Below are positions 29,084 to 38,999 of a stretch of 64,000 nt of DNA, piece after piece. The DNA lies in assembly GCA_020833025.1 (NCBI GenBank), contig JAJHRB010000002.1:1-64000 (forward strand), written 5' to 3'. The notes under the pieces are model-generated. The model was not told the DNA's origin. It ran no database searches and saw only the letters and a program-made list of their open reading frames with translations. Positions within the stretch are counted from its first letter, which is position 1, and every line of letters starts with the position of its first letter. The stretch comes from Thermoproteaceae archaeon (GTDB lineage Archaea > Thermoproteota > Thermoprotei > Thermoproteales > Thermoproteaceae). Both the position numbers and the translations under genes were made by a program.

Positions 29084-29707
29084 GTGGGCGCTGCCGAGCG
29101 CGTGCTGCGGGCGTTCAGAGAGGGGGGAGAGCTGTGGGGTGCTTACGTTGCGGCCAGAACGGCAATAGAGCTGGCCGTCAGGGCCGCGATCGAGAGGGGC
29201 ATTGCAAGACCCAGGAGATGCGCCGAGCTGCCCGGCGCGCTCGTCGAGGCGGGAATTCTCGAGACAGGCGAGGGGCTCGCGCTCGCAGAGATAATCCGCG
29301 CGTCTAAGCGCCTCCACAGGCTGGAGAGGCGCGAGATAGCCAGAATTGCAGAGGGCGCGATGAAGATCGTGGACAGGCTCGCCGCGGGGAGCCCGCCGCG
29401 CGCCGCGGCGCGCGTGGGCGAGGGCGTCGTTCACGCGCTGAGGGCGGCCGGCGTGAGGGCCGCATATTTGGTAGGCCCGAACGCTCTGGCCGTCAAGCTG
29501 GGCTCGCGCGGGCTTGAGGACGTTCTCAAGCTCGCCGCAGAGCTGTCCGCCGAGCTCGGAGTGCCGCCGGAGAGGCTACTCGTGCTCGACGCGGAGAGCC
29601 CGGGTAATCTCGAGAGAGTCGCGCTTTACGGCAGGCTGGTCTACGCGGAGGACCCGAGCGCCGAGGTGAGCTGGCTCGTTGACAGCTACATAGAGCTGTT
29701 CTGCTGA
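29084..29707 (+). CDS. HEPN-like N-terminal region possibly fused to MNT-like C-terminal domain
   Basis: AYVAARTAIELAVRAAIERG...LVEAGILETGEGLALAEIIRASKRLHR (HEPN-like) and C-terminal GSRGLEDVLKLAAELSAELG..LLVLDAESPGNLERVALYGRLVYAED. Confidence 0.5.
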   Translation: MGAAERVLRAFREGGELWGAYVAARTAIELAVRAAIERGIARPRRCAELPGALVEAGILETGEGLALAEIIRASKRLHRLERREIARIAEGAMKIVDRLAAGSPPRAAARVGEGVVHALRAAGVRAAYLVGPNALAVKLGSRGLEDVLKLAAELSAELGVPPERLLVLDAESPGNLERVALYGRLVYAEDPSAEVSWLVDSYIELFC

Positions 29708-29720
29708 GCCACAAACGGCT

Positions 29721-29755
29721 GGGAGCTTTCGCCCCTCAGGGCGGGGAGGCGTTTT
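29721..29755. repeat. IS605/TnpB right-end-like hairpin
   Basis: gggagctttcgcccctcagggcggggaggcgttttat, adjacent to the degraded TnpB. Confidence 0.6.
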
Positions 29756-29828
29756 ATTGCCCGGCGTAGTGGGGCGCTGTCTCTCCTCTCTGAAGCCACA
29801 GTTTGTGCGCTTCACGATTCTAGCCCTG

Positions 29829-30380
29829 CTAGTCCTCTCCGAGTATTAGCTTGCTTCTGCAGATCGGGCATACAGTGCTGTAGAGCTTCTCCTCCTCCCA
29901 GTAGACGCCGTGCCGCGAAAGCAAGTTCTCCAAGTACCCTTGCAAAGCCGTACAGCGTCCTCTGGAGAGGCGTTCCACGCAGCGAGTCGCACTCCGGTTT
30001 ATCGACTAAGACAAAGGGGTTCCCTCCCGTGCCTCCCGGCCATTCTCCTAACCCTCTTAACAACCTTTGCTGCCGTCTGCCGCATCCGCCCCCTCGCTGA
30101 GCCTTTCGTCGTGAGTCCGGCCAACGCGCTGTACACGTTAATCTGTTTTTGCGACAGGCAACCCTGGTTATAAGGCAAGTCTCTACGAGACACCAGCTCT
30201 CTTGCGCGACTCCACTCATTCCCTCCCATTCGGAGGCCTGAACTTCACGGTCTTGATCAGCCTTCCGTCCCAGAAGCGCGCAACTATTCCGTAGAAGCCG
30301 TTTATATCCACGACAACCAGTAGCGGGTCTCTGGGCATCTCGACCCTGCCGATTTTTATGGAGGATGACCTGAACAAATA
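29829..30380 (-). pseudogene. Degraded TnpB (IS605/IS200 family)
   Basis: IKIGRVEMPRDPLLVVVDINGFYGIVARFWDGRLIKTVKF; INVYSALAGLTTKGSARGRMRQTAAKVVKRVRRM; C-term HGVYWEEEKLYSTVCPICRSKLILGED, in different frames. Confidence 0.7.
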
Positions 30381-30642
30381 GCCTGTTTATCTTTTTATCT
30401 TTCTCAACATCGGCGGCGTCACGGCGTCTCTCACCACCTCCACGGCGCCTAGCTCGGCGAAGAGGTCGACGCTCGCTTTAGGGATAATTAATATTTCTAC
30501 CCGGCAACACAACACAGACGTTGAACATCGTCACCACGCCGTAATGCTGGCCTAGGTATTGAGGCGTAGTCGCGTAATTGGGCAATCTAGCTGGAGTACC
30601 CCTGCTAAACTACTCTGCGTGTAAACTTGCATAACTTACCAA

Positions 30643-31005
30643 TTACGTCGAGCCTGGACCTAAAAGGCCGCGTTCTCTCAGCCGCCTTCTCACCTCCTCC
30701 ACCTCCCGGCAGGCCGCCTCGCTGCCGGCCCTGCACAGCATGTAGAGCCTGAGGCCCCGCCAGAAGGACTCCGAGGCGAGGAGCGCCGAGATGAACGGTA
30801 TCAGGGAGAGAGCCGGCAGCGCCCACAGCGTGACGAGCGCCAGGGGGCCCAGGAGGGCAAGCATCGCCAGGCTGCAGAGAAGGAAGCGGGCGGGGAAGCC
30901 TCCGCGGCCCCTCGCGACGAGCACGGCCAGCAGGGTGAGGAGCAGCACGCAGGCAGGGCCCACCACGGCGATGAGCTCCGGGACGGTCACCAGACTCAAC
31001 CGCAC
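30643..31005 (-). CDS. Small predicted membrane protein
   Basis: PACVLLLTLLAVLVARG...LLCSLAMLALLGPLALVTLWALPAL. Confidence 0.5.
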   Translation of the reverse strand: MRLSLVTVPELIAVVGPACVLLLTLLAVLVARGRGGFPARFLLCSLAMLALLGPLALVTLWALPALSLIPFISALLASESFWRGLRLYMLCRAGSEAACREVEEVRRRLRERGLLGPGST

Positions 31006-31178
31006 GGAAGAATAAAAACGTGACGTTCAATCCTCGCGTGACGTTAACCTCCGCCGCCGGCCCCCAGCATTTTGCCTAGCTCCGGCGACGGCGGTCTCGC
31101 TTCCACGTCGCCTAAACGCATCGGCGGAGCACACGCCAGAAGTCTCTGCCGCTAGTCGTTTTTAAAGAGACAAAAGAC

Positions 31179-31971
31179 GTGAACGCGCGTCTCGTCCTCA
31201 GGAACGTCGGGCCGGTTAGCGAGGCGGAGCTCCACCTTTCCGGCGTTGTGCTTCTCTACGGCCCTCACGGCGCTGGGAGGGCCACGGTGGCTAGGGCCGT
31301 CTCTGTGGCGTCAAGGCTTCTGGGGAGGGCTCGGTGGAGGCGAGGAGGCCACCTCGCTTATAAACCGCGGCGCAGAGGGCCGTAATAGAGCTGGGGGAAC
31401 GCGCCATGGAGTTGGCATGGGGCACGTAACTGTGAAGACGGGACAGTACGAGAAGAGGATAGATAGCAACGTCTACGCGGGGGTGGGCGCCGCGTAGATC
31501 CCGTTGATATGGATTAAAGACGGCATGAGGCTCTACGGCACGGAGACAGACGGCGTCTACGCCTTCTCCCGCTTCGTGGAGGAGGTCCTGCCCAACTACG
31601 ACGCGCTGGACGCGGCCTTCGACGCGGTAAACGGCGCGCTGGGGCCGACGGGCTTCCAGCTGGAGCTGTGGGGCGACCCCCACACGCAACAGACCGCCGC
31701 TATCTTCCGCGGGGAAGGCGGCGGGGAATACGGGGGATGCCGTCTCCGAGGCCGTCCTCAAGCTGGCGCAGGCCGCAACCGCCGCCAAGCACATAGGCGC
31801 CATCCTCTTCATAAACGGCGTGGACTTGCTACAAGAGAATACGCCGAACGTCTATTCGTCACGTTGACCAAGCTGGGAGTTCCCACATTGGTGGAAATAC
31901 ATCACGGCGATCTGCTGAAATACGGCGGGCAGTGCTACCTGCTGAAAAACAGTGAAGCCGCATCTTGTTAA
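31179..31971 (+). pseudogene. Decayed ABC/AAA-type ATPase gene
   Basis: LVLRNVGPVSEAELHLSGVVLLYGPHGAGRATVARAVSVASRLLG (P-loop-like), then VIWIKDGMRLYGTETDG... and LVEIHHGDLLKYGGQCYLLKNSE in shifted frames. Confidence 0.6.
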
Positions 31972-32149
31972 CTCGAATTTCTAACTTAACACAAGGCAAA
32001 AACTCCTCTGCTCGCCCACATAGCGGTTTAAATAGTCGCAATATTTTCCGGACGCGTATTTGCATCACCGCCATCTTCGGCATGACTTAATTCAATGTCT
32101 GAGGAGCTGCATTGTGCTTATTTGGGAAATATGTGTCTGAAAAGCGTAT

Positions 32150-32789
32150 TTACGATCTCGTCCTCACCGGCGGCATCACACGCCAGCCAGAAGAGGGGCA
32201 AGGCGTGATCCTCTTCTCGACACGTTGCTTGTATTCCTCAAAAAGCGGTTTCCCGCCCTCTCCAGGAGGGCTATGGCGTATGCTCTCCTCGTCAATTTTG
32301 TCTATAATCACAGGCCTTACTTTATTAGATAGCGCCTCGTACAAATCCGGCGTGATAGCTCTGCTGCCTGCCGCCATTAAAACACCAAGCCTGCCATATA
32401 GCTCAGTCCTAGCCGCCGACACAAGAGTCGTGGAAACTTCAACAAGAATAAAAAGTAAGTATCGACACGTCATCAAAACCTACGTTTATGGATTCATTCA
32501 GATTTATATTTTTGAAATAAAGTCGCGCTGTGCTGTCGTCTTTGTCTCTGTTGGCGCTTCGGGTATTTTGTGGGGTTGGAAAGACCGCTACATACATACA
32601 ATTAGTCGCGTTCCTAAAAGAGGCTAAGAAGTAGGGGACCTTAGCCTCGGCGTCAAATATCAGCAGGGCGCCGTTGATTGTGGCGTTGATCAACTCGCCG
32701 TGTCCCTCAATCACCAGCCTGGAGTAATTGAAGCCCGTCTCGATGCGCAGAGGAGAGCGGGCCGCGAGCGGCGAGTCCGCGAGGTTCAT
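32150..32789 (-). pseudogene. Decayed accessory gene (two overlapping fragments)
   Basis: INATINGALLIFDAEAKVPYFLASFRNATNCMYVAVF and RTELYGRLGVLMAAGSRAITPDLYEALSNKVRPVIIDKIDEE in different frames. Confidence 0.35.
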
Positions 32790-33062
32790 GGGCTTCGTGG
32801 CGTCTGTGGACGGCGCCGCCCAGCGGCCTCACCGTCCTGCTGCCTACCTTTCGACCTTGTCTAGATCCAGGAAGCTCCCCCGCGTAGTTGTAGCGGGTAC
32901 TTAAACGCGGCCAGATCTCACGACCGTCCAGCGCGGCCGATATGTCGTCGACTACACCTTTGTCCAGGTCTTCTGGCGGGCGCAGCCGAGCACGCAAAGG
33001 CCTGCGCAGTCCCGGCGCGCATCTTCGCTGCAGTCCAACGACCGCCGCCCGGGGCGGGGGCG

Positions 33063-33602
33063 TCAGTACCGGTGCGGCTCGGCCTCCCCCAGCGCCGCCA
33101 CGCGGAGCCTCTCAATCCCGCCAACGCTCTTTATTATCTCAGCGACAGATCTCGGCACTAGCTCCTCCCACCGCGGGTCTCCCCTGAGCATCAGCTCTCT
33201 CACCCGCGTCGAGCTGTACCTCTCGCGCTGCAGCATTGGCGGCTGCCTGACCTCGTAGCCCGCCTCCTTGAAGAGAAGCGCCACGAAGGGATTGCCGGTG
33301 TAAACCACGCTGAACGGCGGGGCGTAAGACCTCACCCTGCCGATCCACTCTAAGTTGTTCTCAACGTTAGGGACTGGAATCAGCAGCACGCGCGAGAGGT
33401 CAACGCCGCCCTCCCGCAGCGCCTCTCTCAGCATCCAGGTTCTCTCGCCGGCGGTGAACGGGTCCCTGACTATGTAGTTGAACTGCGCCGAGCCCACGAC
33501 CACTACAAGTTCGTCAACCTCGCGCAGGATCTCGCGAATTGCGTGGACGTGTCCCCAGTGGGGCGGCTGGAAGCGCCCCGGGAAGAGCCCGCGCAGCGTC
33601 AC
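33063..33602 (-). CDS. nadM: Nicotinamide-nucleotide adenylyltransferase
   Basis: RGLFPGRFQPPHWGHVHAIREILREVDELVVVVGSAQ; RYSSTRVRELML. Confidence 0.93.
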   Translation of the reverse strand: MTLRGLFPGRFQPPHWGHVHAIREILREVDELVVVVGSAQFNYIVRDPFTAGERTWMLREALREGGVDLSRVLLIPVPNVENNLEWIGRVRSYAPPFSVVYTGNPFVALLFKEAGYEVRQPPMLQRERYSSTRVRELMLRGDPRWEELVPRSVAEIIKSVGGIERLRVAALGEAEPHRY

Positions 33603-33609
33603 GCTGCCC

Positions 33610-35095
33610 TCACATCGTGAATCTCCCGCCGGGGGGGCCGGCGAGCCGCCTGAGCCTCGCCCACCTCCCGTAATACTCTACCAGCCTCCCCGGGTCCTTC
33701 GTGAACAGCTCCCTTATGTCGCCTATGCCTAGGAGTATCATGGCTACTCTGTCGAGGCCCCACCCCCACGCGAGCACCCTGCACTTCCCCACGCCGAGGG
33801 GCTCGGTGACCTCCGGCCTGAAAATGCCCGCGCCGCCGAACTCAACCCACCCCAGCTCCGGGTGCTTGGCGTAAACCTCGACCGAGGGAGACGTGAAGGG
33901 GAAGTAGGCGGGCCTGAACTTCACCTCGCCCATCCCGAGCGCCCTGGCTATCTGCTCGAGCTGTCCGAGTAAGTGCTTGAGCGAGAGGCCGGGTCCGACG
34001 ACTATTCCGTCAAGCTGGTGGAACTCCACGCTGTGCTTCGGGTCCAGCCTCTCCGGGCGGAACACGCGGCCTATCGTGAAGACCTTGTACTCGCCCTCTC
34101 CCCTTTCGGCGAGGGCCCTTATGGTCGTGGCTGTAGTCTGGGTCCTGAGCACTAAGTTCAGGGACTTCTTAGAGTCCCAGGCGTACTTCCACTTCTCCTC
34201 GTGAGCTCTCTTCACCGCCAGCATTATGTCTTCAGGCGGCGCGCTCACGGCGCCGTCCCACTCCACGTAAAATGTGTCGTGAATCTCGCGCGCGGGGTGA
34301 TCTTGCGCCTGGAACAGCGCGTCGAAGTTCCAGAACTCCAGCTCGAGCGCGGGGCCCCTGACCTCCTCGAATCCCAAGCCCACCATGACCTCTCTCACGT
34401 AGTTAAGGAACTCGTGGAAGAAGTGGGGCACGGGCGCCGGGCACTCCGGCGGCTCTGCGGCCAGGTCGAACGGCTTGAGCGCGTACTCGCGCCACCTGCC
34501 CGTGATTATGTCCTCGCTCGTCAGCGCGGTTTTCATCTCCGCCGGCACTACCAGATCTGCAGGCACGGCAGACTTCACGAAAAGCAGCACGCGCTCCCTC
34601 CTCCTCACGAGCTTCCTCCTGATAAACTCCTGAAGGGCCTCCCGCGGCGCCCTCTCTGGCGATTTCAGGTACGCCTGCCTCTCCTCCACCAGCGCCAGCA
34701 GCCTCCTGAGGGTTTCCTCGTCCAGCTCTACGATCCCGCCAGCAGGCCTCACGCCCAGTCTTGCCAGATTAGCCAGGGCGAGCTCCGCCTCGGGGTGCGA
34801 GAGGCCTATAACGCACCTGCCCCCGTTGCACACGGCGCTCTTGAGCAGCTTGTACTCAGGAAGCCCCTCCTCTGCCCTCCTCTTGCCCTCCTCTGTGAGC
34901 TCGTAACTCTCCACCGCCCGCCTCTCCACGCGCAGCAGGCCGCGGGCCCTCCCCTCCTCAACGTATCTCATCAAGCTCTCGCTGCTGGCGCCGACCTCTC
35001 TGGCTATCTCGTCGAGCGGCCTCCACTCCTGGGCCCTCCGCAAGATCTCGTAGAGCGGTCTCGCCACTGCAATGGTGCCGGACACGAGAGGCCGG
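33610..35095 (-). CDS. pheS: Phenylalanyl-tRNA synthetase alpha subunit
   Basis: GFEEVRGPALELEFWNFDALFQAQDHPAREIHDTFYV; RTQTTATTIRAL; GRVFRPERLDPKHSVEFHQLDGIVV; GTG start with TATA-like element at 35104-35113. Confidence 0.96.
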
Positions 35096-35177
35096 CACGC
35101 ACTGAAATTTTTAGCATGACCGGCGCGCGGGAGGGTCCCGAAAATTAGTGCGCCCGGCCCGCGCTGTGGCTGGCGCG

Positions 35178-35399
35178 CTACCTGCCGCGCACCAGCGGTA
35201 CGGGGAGCTCCTCCTCTCTCTGGGGCCTGCTCACGATGAATGCCTGCTTGTAAAGCAGGTCGCGGAGCGCGGCCCTTATTGCCTCGCTCCTGTTGGGGAA
35301 GATCCCGCGCCTCACGAGCTCGTCGAGCTCCTCCAGCATTTTCCTGGGCACGTGGACCGATATGAGTGCCATTCTCTCCTTGCTCTTGCTCCTCGGCAT
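35178..35399 (-). CDS. Ribbon-helix-helix (CopG-like) regulator
   Basis: MALISVHVPRKMLEELDELVRRGIFPNRSEAIRAALRDLL. Confidence 0.88.
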   Translation of the reverse strand: MPRSKSKERMALISVHVPRKMLEELDELVRRGIFPNRSEAIRAALRDLLYKQAFIVSRPQREEELPVPLVRGR

Positions 35400-35585
35400 G
35401 CCCCCGTGGGGACACGGCTAATAAAACATTTCCCGGAATTTGCGAGATTACACCTAAAGCCCCGCCGCTCACGGCGGGGTTAGGCCCCTGACGGGGCGGG
35501 TGACCCGCGATGCTGGCCCGGGTAGCCCCGTGACTCCCGCCGGACGGGCGGGCGAAGGCGGCCAGGGGGTGTTGGTGGAATGCTG

Positions 35586-35617
35586 GGGGAGCTTCCGCCC
35601 CTCAGGGCGGGGAGGAG
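35586..35617. repeat. IS605/TnpB right-end-like hairpin fused to a Zn-ribbon ORF
   Basis: gggggagcttccgcccctcagggcggggagga; followed by ACPKCGDKMEELSGMVVKCGSCGFSAPH* to about 35717. Confidence 0.55.
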
Positions 35618-35713
35618 GCTGTACGGCACTGCGTGCCCGAAGTGCGGGGACAAGATGGAGGAGCTCTCCGGCATGGTCGTGAAGTGCGGGAGCTGCGGCT
35701 TCAGCGCGCCCCA

Positions 35714-36880
35714 CTAGGCGCAATTATTAGTACCCAGCGCGCCAGCTTGCTGGCTCTCCTGCCGGGGCCCTCTCTGCGGCTGCCCCACCCCTACTGTATT
35801 TCCTACCCCTATCAGCAGCACGGCGGTGCCCGCCCCGCTGCTGGCGACGAACTCAAGCACCCGCTTTGTTACCTGCTGGACGGCATCGTAAATCTCGCTG
35901 GTCATTGCCGTCATGGCCTCAGACTGCCGCATCTTAACCAAGAAGGCGTAGAGGGGCACCTTATATTTTGTCGCGTGCGTCTCCACGTTGAACTTCTCAA
36001 CCCCGATGCCCCCTATTGCCGCCCCCACGCCTTCTGCTATCTCGCCGGTTTTCTCGCCCTCGAACCTGACGGCCGCGTCGACTGTTACTATGCAGTCCGG
36101 CCTCACCTTAAGCGTTTCGAAAATGTAATGAACGGCCTCGTCGAGCCTCCCGACAGTGCTCCCGGGGCCCTCCGGCTTTATTACAAACAGCCTCCTGCCC
36201 TGATACTCGCACTCCGCTACTACGGTGTCCTTGACGGCTGCGTGATACTTTATGTTAGTGCATTGCAGCAGGATGTTGTAAGCTACAAGCGGCCCGGCGC
36301 TATCGCCTATTGGAACTCCCTTGATAAATGAGCTGACGGCCTCGTTCACAGTATCAGTGAGCTCCTTCAGCAGCGGCAGCAGCATTGTTAGCTGCATGAC
36401 CAGGTAAAATGCCTTGTACTTCTTGGCCAGCCTGTAGTAGTGATCCACGACCTTGTATATCAAGTTCATGTACCTCAGTGCCTCAATTGCCGTTGCGAGG
36501 TTCTTGACGGCAACGCTGCCCTCGACGTACTTGCAGACCTCGCGCTCGTAAGTCTCGAGGTACGTCGTTATTATGTGCTTATACTTTGGGACTACTCCAC
36601 CCGGGTCAAGCGACGTTGGCTCTATGACCGCAAAGTCGATCATCCTCTTGAGCATGTTCTCCAGATCCGGCCTCTGAACTCCCTGCCTCTTCACCCTATC
36701 GAGTGCCGCGAGCACGTTAGTCGACGCGGTATTCAGGAGCTGGCCGAGGTACGTCAGGAATCCGCTGATCTGGTTGAGATACCTCCAGATTTGGAGGTCC
36801 TGGAACATGAATATCAGCGCAAACCATATCAGCGCCGTGATTATATACCACACCGGGTCGTATCCTGCCTGAGCTATCAT
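35714..36880 (-). CDS. DUF1512-like archaeal conserved protein
   Basis: DVLFAA-type N-term TM; VAECEYQGRRLFVIKPEGPGSTVGRLDEAV; DAAVRFEGEKTGEIAEGVGAAIGGIGVEKF. Confidence 0.75.
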   Translation of the reverse strand: MIAQAGYDPVWYIITALIWFALIFMFQDLQIWRYLNQISGFLTYLGQLLNTASTNVLAALDRVKRQGVQRPDLENMLKRMIDFAVIEPTSLDPGGVVPKYKHIITTYLETYEREVCKYVEGSVAVKNLATAIEALRYMNLIYKVVDHYYRLAKKYKAFYLVMQLTMLLPLLKELTDTVNEAVSSFIKGVPIGDSAGPLVAYNILLQCTNIKYHAAVKDTVVAECEYQGRRLFVIKPEGPGSTVGRLDEAVHYIFETLKVRPDCIVTVDAAVRFEGEKTGEIAEGVGAAIGGIGVEKFNVETHATKYKVPLYAFLVKMRQSEAMTAMTSEIYDAVQQVTKRVLEFVASSGAGTAVLLIGVGNTVGVGQPQRGPRQESQQAGALGTNNCA

Positions 36881-37021
36881 TTTATGCCGCGTGCCCTCTA
36901 CATTATAAAGTTTTTGAAGCTCGAAATGTTGCGAGAGCGCCCTCCATAAACTTAAAGTGCAGATATTCCGCACAGAGCGACCGCGCGCGGCGAAGGTCAA
37001 GTTTAGCTGGCGCGCCGCAAC

Positions 37022-37066
37022 GCGGCTATAGATCAGTGATCGAAGGCCCGATCACTGGCTCAGCCG
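37022..37066. other. Nested inverted repeat (hairpin)
   Basis: GCGGCT-atagat-CAGTGATCG-aagg(c)-CCGATCACTG-gctc-AGCCGC in an intergenic region. Confidence 0.6.
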
Positions 37067-37111
37067 CAATCCCGTCATCACGCGCCCTCCCGCGCTCCGC
37101 GGAATTTAAGC

Positions 37112-38626
37112 CTAGACCTCGACCACGTCCCGACCGCCAGCCCTCGCCGCCTGCCTACTCCCTCGCTGCAAGAGTGCCGCGGCGAGCGCGCCGAGAGACA
37201 GCGCTGCGAGAAATACCCTCACGAAGCTGGCGCGCGTCATCACCGGCACTCTCACCTCGCTCCCGAGCGCGACGTAAAACCTCGCGCCGTCTATTTCCAC
37301 GACGGCGCTGTTGCCCGCCCTGAGAACTCTCGCGATGCCGCCCTCCCCGCGGAATTTAAGGCTGCCGACGTGAATCCTGAATTCAGGAATCGGGGAGCCC
37401 AGAATATCCGCGACTCTGACCTCAAAGAATAGCGCCGACGTGGATATGTTAATAACAGGGCGCGCCGCGACCGTGTACTCGGCGACCGCCACGCCGTTGT
37501 AGTAGAGCCTCACGTCAACTGGGCTCCCGAGCTGCGTGATATTGGGCTTGACGAGCGCGGCAAACCCGGGCGCGTCTGCGACAACTCTGGGGATCACTAG
37601 GTCGGTGTGCGCGTAAGCAATGCCGTTGCTGAGCAGCGCTGGGTAGCTGTAAGTGCGATTCGCGACCCTCACGTTAATGTAATACGTGACGCCACTAATA
37701 ATGCATGCCCTGACGGGCGTTCCGTCGCTGGCAGTGAGATAGCACCGGTTGACCTCGCGGCCGTCCGCCGTCACTGCAAGCACGCGCCTCACGGCGCTGG
37801 ATGTAATATTGCCGGGAATGCTGTAAGAGAAGAGCGTGTACTCGTCGCCGCTCGCGAGCCTCACTAGAATGCGGAGCGGTCTCTCCAGCGGGTTCAGAAC
37901 AGTGGCGGATCCCTCGCAGTCGCCAACAACCGGCACGCTGATCTGCTCGACTGAAAGACGCGGCCTGCCGGTCACTGTGAGCTGGTCCGGCGCAAACTTG
38001 AGCTCGACGTCTGGAGTCCAGCGCCTGCCGCCCTCGAGCCTGGTGCCCCTCGCGGGAGTGTAAACGTAGTAATCCGGTCTCTCCGAGTCTGCCAGCCTGA
38101 AGTACACTACGTCGACAATCCCGTGCGCGTGCACCTCTGCCCTCTCGTACACAGCGTACTCCTCTAAGTACGCCCCGCGCACGACCTCCGAGCTTACTCT
38201 GTAGGCGTAGCTGCCCCTAACGCTCGGCGGAACTAGAGACCTCACCCTCACAATGGCGCTGCCGTTTATCACGAGCGGGACTCCCCAGTGGGCGTACATG
38301 GACTCCTCCCCCGCGATTGTCACGGGAATTAGCGGGCCCAGACTCCTCCACCTGTCCACCACCAAGTGGAGGAACTCGCCGCACGCAGTACCGCTCACGT
38401 ACTTGGGCGTTGGGTAGCGATCGAGCTCCGGCAGGGATGCCGTCCCGTTGCCATGTATGGCGTAAACCGACGCGACGCCCCACGGCAAGAGCGGGTCGAG
38501 CTGCACGGCGAATTTCGCGCAGCCTCCCAGGTGCACGCTATACGCAAAGGGAATTGAGGCTATTTGAATTGACATTGCAGTTGCATTTACTATCAAAATT
38601 AAAAGCCCCAGCACATGAATGTGCAC
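37112..38626 (-). CDS. Hypothetical secreted/membrane-anchored protein (N-terminal signal, C-terminal TM)
   Basis: LGLLILIVNATAMSIQIASI at N-term; FVRVFLAALSLGALAAALLQRGSRQ at C-term. Confidence 0.7.
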   Translation of the reverse strand: MHIHVLGLLILIVNATAMSIQIASIPFAYSVHLGGCAKFAVQLDPLLPWGVASVYAIHGNGTASLPELDRYPTPKYVSGTACGEFLHLVVDRWRSLGPLIPVTIAGEESMYAHWGVPLVINGSAIVRVRSLVPPSVRGSYAYRVSSEVVRGAYLEEYAVYERAEVHAHGIVDVVYFRLADSERPDYYVYTPARGTRLEGGRRWTPDVELKFAPDQLTVTGRPRLSVEQISVPVVGDCEGSATVLNPLERPLRILVRLASGDEYTLFSYSIPGNITSSAVRRVLAVTADGREVNRCYLTASDGTPVRACIISGVTYYINVRVANRTYSYPALLSNGIAYAHTDLVIPRVVADAPGFAALVKPNITQLGSPVDVRLYYNGVAVAEYTVAARPVINISTSALFFEVRVADILGSPIPEFRIHVGSLKFRGEGGIARVLRAGNSAVVEIDGARFYVALGSEVRVPVMTRASFVRVFLAALSLGALAAALLQRGSRQAARAGGRDVVEV

Positions 38627-38697
38627 GCTGCAGAGGTTAAATATCCATTAGAGAATTTGCTGCGTCACTCCTTAAATTCCCGGGAGCGCTGTCTCGC

Positions 38698-38988
38698 ATG
38701 AGGTGGGCGCTTGCCGCCACCCTGTACTTCATTGGCGTGCTGACGCTGGGACTCTTACTGATGGGGCTAAAGTCGGCGCTTGCGGCCTCGCTAGACTTTG
38801 TGTTCCTGCTCCTCGCCATCATGCTGTTCAGGCTCGCGCTCCGGGATGTGTCACTCGCGCTTGACATCGCCATGGAGGATAAAGAGAGAGCCGAGCTGAG
38901 AATGGTGCAGGTGCTGCTCGTGACGACATTCTGCGTTGCGGCGTGCGTGCTAGCGTACGGCGCCTTGAGCTCGCTTATGGCGCGCTGA
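38698..38988 (+). CDS. Small predicted membrane protein
   Basis: MRWALAATLYFIGVLTLGLLLMGL...VLLVTTFCVAACVLAYGALSSL. Confidence 0.6.
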   Translation: MRWALAATLYFIGVLTLGLLLMGLKSALAASLDFVFLLLAIMLFRLALRDVSLALDIAMEDKERAELRMVQVLLVTTFCVAACVLAYGALSSLMAR

Positions 38989-38999
38989 CGCTCCCGCGC

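Noticed and set aside
34201-35148. 315-aa plus-strand ORF opposite pheS
   Set aside because: Antisense shadow ORF of a clear phenylalanyl-tRNA synthetase alpha gene caused by GC bias.
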